Shown here in pieces: positions 54,472 through 63,474 of a DNA stretch of 64,000 nt. Both the position numbers and the translations under genes were made by a program. The notes below the pieces were generated by a model. That model ran no database searches, had not been told where the DNA came from, and was given only the letters and a program-made list of their open reading frames with translations. The stretch lies in the NCBI GenBank assembly GCA_024280885.1, contig JAJRPF010000022.1:1-64000 (forward strand), in the 5' to 3' direction. Source of the stretch: Planctomycetota bacterium. Lineage in GTDB: Bacteria > Planctomycetota > JAJSAM01 > JAJVHW01. Position 1 is the first letter of the stretch. Each line of letters starts with the position of its first letter.

Positions 54472-56169
54472 TCAGGCGTCCGAAGGCCTGGGCCGGCGAA
54501 GAACGTTCACGCCCTCGACGATGATCGCCAGGGCGAGCAGCAGGAGCACGACGGCCGGTATCAGCACGGCGAGGCGCGTCGTGTCCTTCGTCAGTTCGCC
54601 GTGGATCAGAGCCGTCAAGCCGGTGAACGTGACGCAGGTGAGAAAGACGGCAGGCAGACCCGTGTACCAGATCGGCTTGCCCTGTTTCTTCAGCCAGATC
54701 GTCACGACGAGCAGTGTGAGTGCGCCGAGCATCTGATTCGACGATCCGAAGACCGGCCAGATACTCAGCCACAACTCCTTCCCGTCGCCGGTCTCGAGAA
54801 CGAGCGCAAGTGGCGTGAAGGCCGCGACAGCGCTCGCCACATAGCGGTTGCAGAGAGCCTTGATGCCCCACGCCGCTCCGAGTTCACCGAGGCAGTAGCG
54901 CTGGATGCGGCACGCCGTGTCGAGGGTGGTCGCGGCGAATGAGATCACAATCACGGCGACGATCGTCTTCGCGACGTCGCCGTGCAATCCGGAGAACGCG
55001 CTCTCGAGGAGGTTGGACGTACCCTGCACGAAGTTCCCGAGGGCGCCGCGATTGAGCGCATGACCTGGCGTGTAGTGCAGTTCCCACTCGGAGGCCGTGA
55101 AGCCGGCGGCGACGGCCATGGTCGCTGCGATCGCGAGGCAGCCCTCGCCGAGCATGCTGCCATAACCGATCGGCCGCGCGTGCCGCAGCGACTTGATCTG
55201 CTTGGACGTCGTTCCGCTCGCGACGAGCGCGTGAAATCCACTGACTGCGCCGCAGGCGATCGTCACGAAGAGCATCGGGAAGATGGGGCCGGTCCCGCCT
55301 GGAACGGACGCGTTGATGGCTGGCGCAGTCAGCTCCGGGTTGGCGATGAAGATCGCGAGGAAGATCGCCGCCAGCCCGACGAAGAGCTGATGACTGTTGA
55401 TGAAGTCACGCGGCTGAAGGAGCATCCACACGGGCAGCATGCACGTGATGAAAGAGTAGCTGAGCAGCAGCCCGACCCAGAGTTGGACCGGCGTGAAGCC
55501 GAGGAGACCCGCCTCGGGGAAGGCCAGCTGCAACGCCGGGTTGGTTGCCGTGACGAAGACGCCGCCCCACATGATCACGAGCGCGACCAAGCTCGGGAGC
55601 AAGAGACTGCCACTCTTCTTGTATGTCCACCACCCGATGAGGAACGCGATGGGGATTTCGATGTTGATCGGGATCACGCTCGCGGGATGCGCCACGAAGA
55701 GCTTCGCGATGATCGATGCGAACGCGGCGAGGACCAGCCAGGTCAGGATCACGATCAGGCAGAGGAAGAGCGTGCGGGGTCGCTCCCCCATCAACTCACC
55801 AGCGACGTCGCCCACGCTCTTGCCGCCGTGTCGGACGCTCATGACGAGCGCCGCGAAATCGTGCATCGCGCCGATCACGACGACGCCGATCACGATCCAG
55901 AACACGGCGGGGAGCCAGCCGTATACACACGCCGCGGCCGGGCCGACGATCGGCGCCGCACCCGCAATACTCGTGAAATGATGACCGAGCACGACGTGCT
56001 TGCCGGTCGGCACGTAATCGACGCCGTCCTCCATCGTCACGGCCGGCGTCGGCGTGTCGTCGTCGTCGCAGTCGAAGATGCGCGTCGCGAGGAAGCGCGC
56101 GTAGAAGCGATACGCCAATCCGAAGATGACGAGCGCGAGAACGACCCAGAACGCCGCGTAATTGTGCAT
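54472..56169 (-). CDS. cstA: carbon starvation protein CstA, peptide/pyruvate transporter
   Basis: 565 residues with many membrane segments. The family pattern is unmistakable: GHHFTSIAGAAPIVGPAAACVYGWLP, VVVIGAMHDFAALVMSVRHGGKSVG, FVTIACGAVSGFHALVASGTTSKQI, YGSMLGEGCLAI, VISFAATTLDTACRIQRY and WPVFGSSNQMLGALTLLVV. In E. coli CstA/BtsT-type proteins carry peptides or pyruvate under carbon limitation, with CRP control; no CRP-like site is visible here. It is shorter than E. coli CstA (about 700), as in many other phyla. A DCDDDDTPTP loop near residue 33 is acidic and unusual. The ATG at 56169 has only a weak ribosome site. It is convergent with the phosphatase-TPR gene (47 bases apart). Confidence 0.93.
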   Translation of the reverse strand: MHNYAAFWVVLALVIFGLAYRFYARFLATRIFDCDDDDTPTPAVTMEDGVDYVPTGKHVVLGHHFTSIAGAAPIVGPAAACVYGWLPAVFWIVIGVVVIGAMHDFAALVMSVRHGGKSVGDVAGELMGERPRTLFLCLIVILTWLVLAAFASIIAKLFVAHPASVIPINIEIPIAFLIGWWTYKKSGSLLLPSLVALVIMWGGVFVTATNPALQLAFPEAGLLGFTPVQLWVGLLLSYSFITCMLPVWMLLQPRDFINSHQLFVGLAAIFLAIFIANPELTAPAINASVPGGTGPIFPMLFVTIACGAVSGFHALVASGTTSKQIKSLRHARPIGYGSMLGEGCLAIAATMAVAAGFTASEWELHYTPGHALNRGALGNFVQGTSNLLESAFSGLHGDVAKTIVAVIVISFAATTLDTACRIQRYCLGELGAAWGIKALCNRYVASAVAAFTPLALVLETGDGKELWLSIWPVFGSSNQMLGALTLLVVTIWLKKQGKPIWYTGLPAVFLTCVTFTGLTALIHGELTKDTTRLAVLIPAVVLLLLALAIIVEGVNVLRRPRPSDA

Positions 56170-56248
56170 CGCGCACGAGTATGGGGCGTCGAGGCGCCGA
56201 GTTCAAACGCCGACGTGCGAAGACGCGTGCGCAGGCGCGCCGTCGCCC

Positions 56249-56740
56249 TCACTCACTCCGGAGCACACGCTCGCGCACCGGGTGCCAGATGCCGCGTACG
56301 TCTTCGAGGAGTAGCGTCACCTGTGTCACCGCGAATTGCGGAAGGGAGTCAGTCGCGACGAGGCCACGGCGCGCGAGCTCGAGGGCGGCAGCGGACGGAA
56401 AGTGGCCGATCAGCAGCACGGGCTCCGCGACCGCGCTCGGCGCGGCGGGATCGAGAAGCGCCGTGTGGAGGAACTCACGGAGCGCCTCTGTCTGTTCTGC
56501 GCCTTCAGCCAGAGTGAGTACGAGCGACGTGCCGTGGATGGTGGGGGCACCGAGTCGCGCGTCGAATGCCGGCGCGCGCAGGGCATCGAAGCGCGCGAGC
56601 ACATCGCGCCGGACGGGCTCGAAGGGCGGCAACAACGGCACGTGCGCGGGAACGCGATGGAATCCGGGATCGTGCAGACGCCGGAACTGCTCGATCGCGC
56701 CGAGCGCCTCGATCGGAGGAATGATCGCGACCTGATACAC
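56249..56740 (-). CDS. 2H-phosphoesterase / 2'-5' RNA ligase-like protein
   Basis: About 163 residues from a GTG at 56740 (weak ribosome site; the frame continues upstream without a clear start, so the N-terminus may be longer). The LigT/2H layout is seen: VYQVAIIPPIEALGAIEQF, FHRVPAHVPLLPPF for the first His motif and EPVLLIGHFPSAAALE for the second. In the typical family the motifs are H-x-[ST]-x; here they read HVPL and GHFP, so the Ser/Thr is replaced by Pro in the first and Phe-Pro follows in the second. Members join or hydrolyse 2'-5'/2',3'-cyclic RNA ends. Activity is therefore uncertain. It lies 111 bases downstream of the glycosyltransferase gene on the same strand. Confidence 0.65.
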   Translation of the reverse strand: MYQVAIIPPIEALGAIEQFRRLHDPGFHRVPAHVPLLPPFEPVRRDVLARFDALRAPAFDARLGAPTIHGTSLVLTLAEGAEQTEALREFLHTALLDPAAPSAVAEPVLLIGHFPSAAALELARRGLVATDSLPQFAVTQVTLLLEDVRGIWHPVRERVLRSE

Positions 56741-56850
56741 ACGCCGATCTTCGGCGCTGAGCGGCGTCAGGTCGAGAAAGGGCTCGCTCGGGCGGAATCG
56801 GCCTCGGGCAGAATCGCGATCAGGCGGAGACGCCTCAGTCGGAAACTGGC

Positions 56851-57666
56851 TCAGTCGGAAACGGAGGCGGGAGTGTCGGTGCTCGTCTGCGCCCGCGCGG
56901 GTGCGCTGAATTCTGCCGTCGTCGACGCCCATTCCCGACTGGAGGGCCCTGAGCCGTGGAGCGAGCGCGAGATGAAGAGCCCGTAGCGGAGGATGCACCA
57001 CAGCGCCGAGACGCCGTCCTTCCACCCGATCTTCTTGCCCTCGTCGTACGTGCGCCCGTCGTAGCCGATCCCCATCTCGTAGAAGCGCCAGCCACCCTTG
57101 GCGAGTTTCGCCGTGATCTCGGGCTCGAAGCCGAAGCGGTTCTGCTCCAGCGTCACGCTCTCGAGGCACTCACGGCGGAACATCTTGTAGCAAGTCTCCA
57201 TGTCCGTGAGGTTCAGGTTCGTCGTCATGTTGGAGAACGTCGTCAGCGCGCGATTGCCGACGTAGTGCCAGAAGTAGAAGACCCGTCCGGCCTCACCGCC
57301 GCGGAAGCGCGAGCCGTAGACGACGTCGGCTTTCCCATCGAGGATCGGCGCGATCAACCGCCGGAACTCGCGCGGGTCGTACTCCTGATCGGCATCCTGG
57401 ACGACGAGGATGTCGCCTGTGGCGGCCTCGAAGCCCGTACGCAACGCGGCGCCCTTGCCCTTGTTCACATCGTGCAGGAGCAACACATCCACGCGATCGC
57501 GCACGTCGGCGAGGCGGTCGCGGGTGCCGTCGGTCGAGCCGTCGTCAACCGCGATGATCTCGCGTTCGACGCCGAGGTCGTCGAGGTCCGCCGCACGCAC
57601 GCGCTCGATCGCGGCCTCGATGGTCGCAACCTCGTTGTAGATCGGAATGATGATCGACAGCTTCAT
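56851..57666 (-). CDS. GT2-family glycosyltransferase (dolichyl/undecaprenyl-phosphate sugar transferase-like)
   Basis: 271 residues from ATG 57666 (an earlier Met gives a non-coding-looking extension). The GT-A fold motifs are MKLSIIIPIYNEVATIEAAI, IIAVDDGSTDGTRDRL, LLHDVNKGKGAALRTG, the DxD-like VVQDADQEYDPREFRRL, VVYGSRFRGGE and TDMETCYKMFRRE, which is the pattern of DPM1-like enzymes that load a sugar on a polyprenyl phosphate; RFGFEPEITAKLAKGGWRFYE and GYDGRTYDEGKKIGWKDG complete it. There are no C-terminal membrane helices, so it would be a soluble or membrane-associated transferase. The tail (about 240-271) is disordered. The acceptor and donor are not identifiable. Confidence 0.9.
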   Translation of the reverse strand: MKLSIIIPIYNEVATIEAAIERVRAADLDDLGVEREIIAVDDGSTDGTRDRLADVRDRVDVLLLHDVNKGKGAALRTGFEAATGDILVVQDADQEYDPREFRRLIAPILDGKADVVYGSRFRGGEAGRVFYFWHYVGNRALTTFSNMTTNLNLTDMETCYKMFRRECLESVTLEQNRFGFEPEITAKLAKGGWRFYEMGIGYDGRTYDEGKKIGWKDGVSALWCILRYGLFISRSLHGSGPSSREWASTTAEFSAPARAQTSTDTPASVSD

Positions 57667-57777
57667 CGTGGGCCTCCGCACCCACGCAGAGTCTCGACAA
57701 TCGACCGGCGAAAACCGAAATCCGATCAGACGTGGCGGCATGCAAGCGCGGAACCGCCGCGAATCGACAGCCGCCGA

Positions 57778-60069
57778 TTACTCGACCGAGGCCGCCTGGC
57801 GGAGACCGATCGCGATGCCACGAATGCCATCATCGTCGGCGCCAGGAGTCGCACCGAGGAACAGGTCGCCATCGCCCGACGTGCCGTACCAGCGGTCGGT
57901 CCCGACGGGCCGGTGATTACCGCCTGCATCGAGGACCAGCGGGAAGCCGACCGGGCTGGGAGTCGCGTCCGTGAGCGTGACCGCCGACGTCCACGTCATG
58001 CCGGTGGTCGGCCCACTGCCCGTGAGGCGATATGCCGCGCGCTCGATCGCTTCCATCTCCAACGCCGCGTTGCCATCCGCGCCGACCGCAAACGTCCCCA
58101 CGCCAAGATCGACCTCGAACGTCGAACTCGTGGTCGCGGGGGTATTCACGCGTGCCGCCACGTCGATCCGGGCCAGACGATAGTCCCCCTGGAAGATCTC
58201 GGGATCGACATCGGCCGGCTGACGGACTGCGAGCATCAACGAGACCGAGCGTGTACTCACATCGCCGCGGTGCGAGAGGAAGACGTTGCGGGACGGGTCC
58301 AGCCAACCGAGTCGGCGGAACTTGGCGCCCCCAATCTGCCCCGGCACGGAGTCCGCGCCGATCTGGCCGGAGAAGAGCACCGAGAAGTCCTCGGTCCCGC
58401 CGTCGGCGACGGAATTGAGCTCGCGCGTGTGCGGCGCCGGCGACGACGAAGTCTCGAACTTGCGATCGGCGGAGAACGTGTCGCCCGTGTCGTGATAGGT
58501 CAGCGTCCCTTCGTCCGCGTTCACGTCGAAGCCCGTGAAGCTGGAGAACATCCGCGTGCGGAAGTCCGTCTGGCCGTTGTCGAGCAGCTGCATTCCGAGT
58601 TCGACTGCGACCCAGCGGCCCTCGAAGTCGCCCGCAGTTGCTGGATCGCCGGCACGCACTCCCACGGCGAAGAAGTCAAACGTACCGCCACGGGCCGTGA
58701 ACGAGATCACGTCGCCCGACTCGGACACGATGCCCTCGGCCACGGCGGTATCGCCGAATAGCGTGGGGAAGGTGAAGCTGAAGCGCCCCTGATCGATCTG
58801 CTCCCACGCGAAGTCAACCGAGCCAGCGGACGTCTCCGAGTACCCGTCGATATGGTGCGGACTCGGGCCGAGAGTCTCGCGGAAGACAGCCACCGACGCG
58901 CCGAGCGCCGAGCGTCCGCTGCCATCGGCGCGGAACGACCATTCCTGTCCCGTGATGTTCAAGACCTCTGAACTCGCCGCCGATCCATCGGCGTTCAGCC
59001 GGTGGAAAATCGACATCAACTCGACGTGATACGTCCCGGCCGGAGCTCCGAGCGGCGGCGCTAGCAGACCGGCCTGGAACTCGGAGAACGACGTCGACGT
59101 GCCGGTCAGCATGCCGTTCTCCTCGAGCGTCACATCCAACGAGCCTGAGATCGCGGTCCCCGAGTTGTGGAAGAGGCCCAGGTCGGCAACGTCGGAGTCC
59201 GGTGGGAGCGTGTAGGGCACCGAGACCCTGACGGGCTGATTGAACTCAGTACCGGCCGGGAGCAGCCGCACCGACGGCCCCGCCGCGACGTCGCGGCCGC
59301 CGACGAACGAGTCGCCCGGTTCGATCGTGATCTTGCGCAACGCAGCGAGCGCGCCCGGAGGAATGAGGACACTCGACCCCGCGATCGGAGAGTTCGAGTC
59401 GGCCGGAACCGCGATGCGCGCGCCGCCGGAGCCGACCGTGTCGCCCGAGCGCAGCCGGATGGCCGGCATCCGCAGCGTGCCATCGAGATTGGCGGCCTTC
59501 TGCGCCTCCTTCTCGGCCTTTGTCAGCGCCTTGGTCAATGCCTTCTCGGCCTTGCCGAGCGCCTTTGCACGAACGTCGTCGGTCGCGGCCGCAGCCGCAC
59601 TCGTGCGCGCCGCGTCGTACTTCGCGAGTTGCTTCTGGATCTTGGCGAGCGCCTTCGCGTCGGTGATGAGCCGGAGATGATCGCTGACGAACTCGCGGCG
59701 CTCGCCCAGGGCCAACTTGGCGCGCACGAACGCAGCGTCGAGCGCATCGCGCATGGGTGCAGCCGCCGTCTTGAGCTTCTTCGCGGTCTTACCGCCGAAG
59801 AGGAGCTCCGAGAAGTCATCACGGAGAGATCGCGCGGTGCGGCTCTCCTTCTTGACGAGCTTCGCGAGGAGCTTGCGCTCCTTCTTCTCGGCCTTCGTCG
59901 TCGAGCCCAAACCGTCGATCTCGGCGACACGGTCGGCCGCGTACGCGCCGAGAGGAGCAGCGACTTCGTCGAGATGCGTCTCGATGAAGGCATGCACGCC
60001 CGTGGCGAGCGCCAGAACGGCGACCGTGCTGAGCGTCAGAGACAGGCTTTGGAGTGCGCTTCGCGGCAT
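57778..60069 (-). CDS. large exported beta-rich protein with Ala/Lys-rich helical N-domain
   Basis: 763 residues from ATG 60069, which has GAAGG nine bases upstream. Signal peptide (LSLTLSTVAVLALATGVHA). A helical domain follows (about 25-190), rich in Ala and Lys (KAEKKERKLLAKLVKKESR, LAKIQKQLAKYDAARTSAA, KAEKALTKALTKAEKEAQKA), then a ZU5-like beta-domain (SVLIPPGALAALRKITIEP, FNQPVRVSVPYTLP), and a C-terminal half made of repeated beta-segments with Gly-Ser-rich strands (GDVISFTARGGTFDFFAVG; GTLTYHDTGDTFSADRKF; SRNVFLSHRGDVSTRS). I do not recognise the whole architecture. The gene faces the 292-base divergent gap that also contains hairpins and a possible plus-strand promoter. Confidence 0.75.
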   Translation of the reverse strand: MPRSALQSLSLTLSTVAVLALATGVHAFIETHLDEVAAPLGAYAADRVAEIDGLGSTTKAEKKERKLLAKLVKKESRTARSLRDDFSELLFGGKTAKKLKTAAAPMRDALDAAFVRAKLALGERREFVSDHLRLITDAKALAKIQKQLAKYDAARTSAAAAATDDVRAKALGKAEKALTKALTKAEKEAQKAANLDGTLRMPAIRLRSGDTVGSGGARIAVPADSNSPIAGSSVLIPPGALAALRKITIEPGDSFVGGRDVAAGPSVRLLPAGTEFNQPVRVSVPYTLPPDSDVADLGLFHNSGTAISGSLDVTLEENGMLTGTSTSFSEFQAGLLAPPLGAPAGTYHVELMSIFHRLNADGSAASSEVLNITGQEWSFRADGSGRSALGASVAVFRETLGPSPHHIDGYSETSAGSVDFAWEQIDQGRFSFTFPTLFGDTAVAEGIVSESGDVISFTARGGTFDFFAVGVRAGDPATAGDFEGRWVAVELGMQLLDNGQTDFRTRMFSSFTGFDVNADEGTLTYHDTGDTFSADRKFETSSSPAPHTRELNSVADGGTEDFSVLFSGQIGADSVPGQIGGAKFRRLGWLDPSRNVFLSHRGDVSTRSVSLMLAVRQPADVDPEIFQGDYRLARIDVAARVNTPATTSSTFEVDLGVGTFAVGADGNAALEMEAIERAAYRLTGSGPTTGMTWTSAVTLTDATPSPVGFPLVLDAGGNHRPVGTDRWYGTSGDGDLFLGATPGADDDGIRGIAIGLRQAASVE

Positions 60070-60118
60070 GGTTTGCCTTCGTTTGGGGGCCGTTCTTCGA
60101 GTCGAATAACTCATTGTA

Positions 60119-60202
60119 GGGGCCAGCGGCGGGACGGAGCCGCGCGCGACCGGCTCCGAATGGAATGTGGCCCCACAGGCTCAGACTCGGCCTGAGAGCC
60201 TG
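60119..60202. other. cluster of hairpins in the divergent gap
   Basis: GGGGCCA at 60119-60125 pairs with TGGCCCC at 60168-60174 and encloses an 8-base stem (60135-60142 with 60151-60158); next to it 60176-60184 pairs with 60192-60202 with a two-base bulge. They sit 50-130 bases upstream of the minus-strand gene 57778-60069 and just before the possible plus-strand promoter, so they may be a leader RNA or a terminator from an unseen transcript. Confidence 0.45.
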
Positions 60203-60230
60203 CCACGAAGGCTCGATTGCGCCCTGACGC

Positions 60231-60258
60231 CTGACAATCTCGCGCGCTGCTGTACCAT
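60231..60258 (+). promoter_or_regulatory. possible sigma-70 type promoter for the glycine-rich gene
   Basis: CTGACA (60231-60236), a 16-base spacer and TACCAT (60253-60258) fit a weak -35/-10 pair, about 100 bases upstream of the ATG at 60362. No transcription evidence; many GC-rich promoters deviate from this consensus. Confidence 0.25.
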
Positions 60259-60361
60259 CCTGTGGACCAACGAATTTGATCTTCGGCGCAATCGGCGGGC
60301 AGCCGGTCACGTTAGATCACGGGGTTCGCGCATTCGTTGGCTTCGAGGAGGCATAGAGCAG

Positions 60362-62635
60362 ATGAGTCGCAACTGGAAGATCCGAGGCGCATTGGTCCTT
60401 GTGGCGGGGATCGCCGCATGCGCGATCACAGCCCGCAGTTTCGCCGCCGAAGGCGCCATGACGGTCAAGGCCGGTGACACGGTCGTCGGCGATCTGCGCT
60501 AGGGCGACAATCACGTTCTGCTCGTGGAGCTCACTCGCGGTGAGCGATTCCGGATGAAGATCCGCCCGGCCGACGGGAGCTCTGTACTGCTCGAGGTCCG
60601 CATCACGGGACCCGACGGAAGCTCGATGAACAGCGCCGCGAAGGTCCGCCACCCGCGCGTCGGCGGCAAGGTCAGCGTGGGACCGTTCAAGGTCCGCCAA
60701 TCGGGCGTCTATCGCATCGAGGTCGGCACGACCGGTATGTGGGAAGGCGAGTACGAAGCGCAGTCACGCGTGAGCCGCAGCCGTCGCACGACCGTCAAGC
60801 TCAGCGAGAAGCGGTCCAATCGAATGGTCGCCGCGCCCGCCGGCTCGCACGTCTCGGTCAAGTACCGCAAGAACCAGGTCGTCCCCCTCGCGGTCAGCCT
60901 CCCGGGCGAGGGGGCATCCATCCTCGCAGCCGACGATCCTCTGCTGACCGAGATGACGAAAGAGGGCCTCTCGACCCCGCGCGTCGGCGAGTACGGCTTC
61001 GCGCTCGGTAGCTCTGACGACGTGGGGCGCGTGCGCATCCGCGTGGACGCTCCTCCGACGACGGCTCGCGAAACGATCACGTTCCCGACACTCACCGGAG
61101 CGGTGGCGCGCAACCCGATCTGGGCGCCTGCGAGCGGTTGGCAGCCGGCACCGCCGGCTCCGCGTAGCGAAGGTCCGGTGCGCGCCGACACCACGACCGG
61201 TCCTCCCCTCAACGGCTTCACGTTCGACAGCCCATTCGTCGCGGGAGGCCCGCCCCCGGGCTTCGGCGATCCGGCCACGGATGACTACGAAGGCTACAAC
61301 GGCGATGGCTTCGGCGGAGGGTTCGGCGGCGGCGACTACGACGGCGGCTTCGGCGGATCGCCTCCCGGTTGGGTCAACAAGGACGGCGGTGGCGGCTGGG
61401 GCTGCGGGTTCGGCGGCGGCGACTACGGTTCGCCCGGCGCGGATGGCGGCGAAGACGGTGGACCGGGTGGCGGCGCAGGTGGTGGCGAGCCTCCCTTCGA
61501 GCCGCCCGTAGGCCCCCCCGGTGGCGGCGAGCCGGGTGGCCCGGGTGGCGGTGAGCCGGGTGGTGGCGGTGAGCCGGGCGGCGGCGATCCCGGCGGCGGT
61601 GGCGGTGGTCCCGGCGGGGGTGGTCCTGGCGGCGGCGGAGGCGGTCCCGGCGGCGGAGGCGGTGGTGGTGGTGGTCCCGGAGGCGGCGGTGGCGGCGGCT
61701 TCGGTGGGTTTGGCGGCGGCGGTGCTGGCGGCGGGTTCGGCGGCTTCGGCGGCGGTGGTGCCGGCGGCGGCGGTGGCTTCGGTGGTGGCGGCGGCGGCGG
61801 CTTCGGTGGCGGCGGTGCTGGAGGTGGCGGCGCTGGTGGCGGAGGCGGCTTCCCCGGTGGATTGCCGGTCTTCGGCGGCGGCAGTGGAAGCGGCTTCGGC
61901 GGTTTCGGTGGCGGCGGGAGCGGCGGCGGATGGCCGGGTGCTGGCCTGCACGGCGGCGGAAACGGCGGCGGCGGTGGTGGAGCCGGCGGCGGAGGTGGCG
62001 GTGGCTACGGCGGCGGTGGAGCCGGTGGCGGTGGAGCCGGTGGCGGTGGCGGCACGGGTGCTGGCGGCTTCGGTGGCGGACTTCCGCCCACGGGCATGCC
62101 CTCCCCGAGCGCGATCGCTTCGCGCTTCACGCTCCAGAACGCGGGCACCAATCCGTCGTACACGTACAGCGTCTCGAAGAGCGGCGGGTTCGTCACGGGC
62201 AGTTGGAACGTGACGGTCCAGTTCCTGGTCAACGGCCAAGCGGTCGTCGCACCGATGTCGCTCGGCGGCAACGTCACGATGAACTGGACGACCAGCGGCA
62301 ACGGCAAGGTCGGCGGGTTCGGTTCCTGGAGCGAGAGCGGCCAATGGTCGCTCGCGATCACGGGCGCCAACGGAACGCAGGTCCTGAACGGCAGCGAGTC
62401 CTTCACGGCCCCGCTCACAACGGCCTCGACATCGGCCACGAACTTCACGATCTCGCCCGGCGCCTGGCCGACGGGATCGCTCTCGACATCGCTCAGCGTT
62501 CTGGGCTCGTTCATCAACGAGTCGGTGACGTCCACGTTCAACGGAACGAAGGTCGTCACGTACTCCGGTACGCGCGGCGGAACCGCATTCGGTCCGATCA
62601 AGATCGACCTGACGACGGGGAAAAAGGTTCCGTAG
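60362..62635 (+). CDS. exported glycine-rich protein, reading frame interrupted by an in-frame TAG
   Basis: The ATG at 60362 follows a strong GAGGAGG ribosome site ten bases upstream and starts MSRNWKIRGALVLVAGIAA, a signal peptide ending near SFAAEG. At 60500-60502 the same frame has TAG (GDTVVGDLR-stop-GDNHVLLVELTRGE), after which it stays open to 62635; both parts read as one PPC-like beta-domain (to about residue 150), so the stop lies inside a real protein. A GTG at 60524 could restart translation. After SRVSRSRRTTVKL and a beta-domain, residues about 303-577 are Gly-rich (61270-62090: GGGDYDGGFGGSPPGW, then long runs of Gly with Pro and Phe), and the C-terminal 180 residues form a Ser/Thr/Asn-rich beta-domain (SWNVTVQFLVNGQAVVAP). 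Surface-fibre or matrix-type role is a guess. Whether the TAG is a mutation, a sequencing error or read through cannot be told. Confidence 0.72.
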
Positions 62636-62677
62636 GCCTCTGCCTCTACCGGCCACAAGCCTCTCTCAGAGTTGAAC

Positions 62678-62709
62678 AGACGCCCGTCTCCGCAAGGAGG
62701 CGGGCGTCT
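62678..62709. terminator. bidirectional-type terminator hairpin
   Basis: AGACGCCCGTCTCC, loop GCAA, GGAGGCGGGCGTCT: a 14-base stem with one G-U pair, then CTCGTTCCG. It lies between the convergent ends of the glycine-rich gene (stop 62635) and the PH-domain gene (stop 62772) and suits a terminator for the plus-strand gene. Confidence 0.7.
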
Positions 62710-62771
62710 CTCGTTCCGCCGGGTGTGCAACTCCCGAACCTGCGGGCGGCGCGATGTCTGGACCGAGACGG

Positions 62772-63365
62772 CTACGTACTTGCCGTGCGCTGAGTCTGCG
62801 CCAGAGCCGCGATCGCTTCGGCGCCACGGACGGTATCGAAATGGAGTGCATCCATCGCGCTGTTCGCAGCGTGGAACTCGATCGAGCCGGTCTCGTGCCG
62901 CAGGCTCTCGACGCGCACGTCGCCGACGTCCTTGAGTGACAGGGCGAGTAGCGATGGCGGGCCGACGAGGCGCATCGAAGGGCGGATCACGAGCACGCGC
63001 TGCGTCGTGATCGCGTAGGCGCGGCGCCGGCGCTGGCGACGCTTGAACACGACGTGTCCGCCCAGACAAAACGCGGCGACGACGATGAACGGCGCCGCCG
63101 CGACCAGCAGGAGCGCCGCGCGCGCTGCGATCGACACTCCCGCGTACTCGTCGGAGAGGGTCGTGATGGTGAAGCCCCAGAAACCGGCGCCGGAGACCAG
63201 CACCCAGAAGATGCCGAGTGCGATGAGGCGGTAGTCGGTCCGCGCGTAGTGCCGCTCGTCGGGCCGTCCGGCCCAGAGGACGTGCTCGTCCGGGCGCAAC
63301 GCACCGGCGAAATCGCGGGCGGCGGCGGGATCAGCGGGCGGCAGATCGGGGCCGAGAGACGTCAC
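62772..63365 (-). CDS. membrane protein with bacterial PH domain
   Basis: 197 residues from GTG 63365; the frame open further upstream overlaps the plus-strand gene beginning at 63475 and looks non-coding. The first 35 residues are polar and end in FAGALRPDEHVLWAGRPDERHY, the LxxxExVlwxGRP motif of bPH-domain proteins. Two membrane segments (LIALGIFWVLVSGAGFWGFT and ALLLVAAAPFIVVAAFCLGG) come next, then a cytosolic basic stretch (KRRQRRRRAYAITTQRVLVI) and the end of the PH fold (LKDVGDVRVESLRHETGSIEF). The function of this family is not known to me. The stop is next to the terminator hairpin 62678-62709. Confidence 0.75.
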   Translation of the reverse strand: MTSLGPDLPPADPAAARDFAGALRPDEHVLWAGRPDERHYARTDYRLIALGIFWVLVSGAGFWGFTITTLSDEYAGVSIAARAALLLVAAAPFIVVAAFCLGGHVVFKRRQRRRRAYAITTQRVLVIRPSMRLVGPPSLLALSLKDVGDVRVESLRHETGSIEFHAANSAMDALHFDTVRGAEAIAALAQTQRTAST

Positions 63366-63474
63366 GCCGACACCTTCGCACGAAGTTCGCGCAACCGACA
63401 CTCTTGCGGGTCGCCGCCGGTCGCTACCATCCTCGCTCGATCTGCGAGTCGCTGTGAGCAACCGGAGGACGCGC

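Noticed and set aside
54982..56517. 511-codon plus-strand frame over cstA
   Set aside because: Antisense to unmistakable CstA; composition is charged and without membrane segments.
60764..62656. 630-codon minus-strand frame rich in Ala/Thr/Ser
   Set aside because: It is the reverse reading of the glycine-rich repeats of the plus-strand gene, which has the ribosome site and signal peptide.
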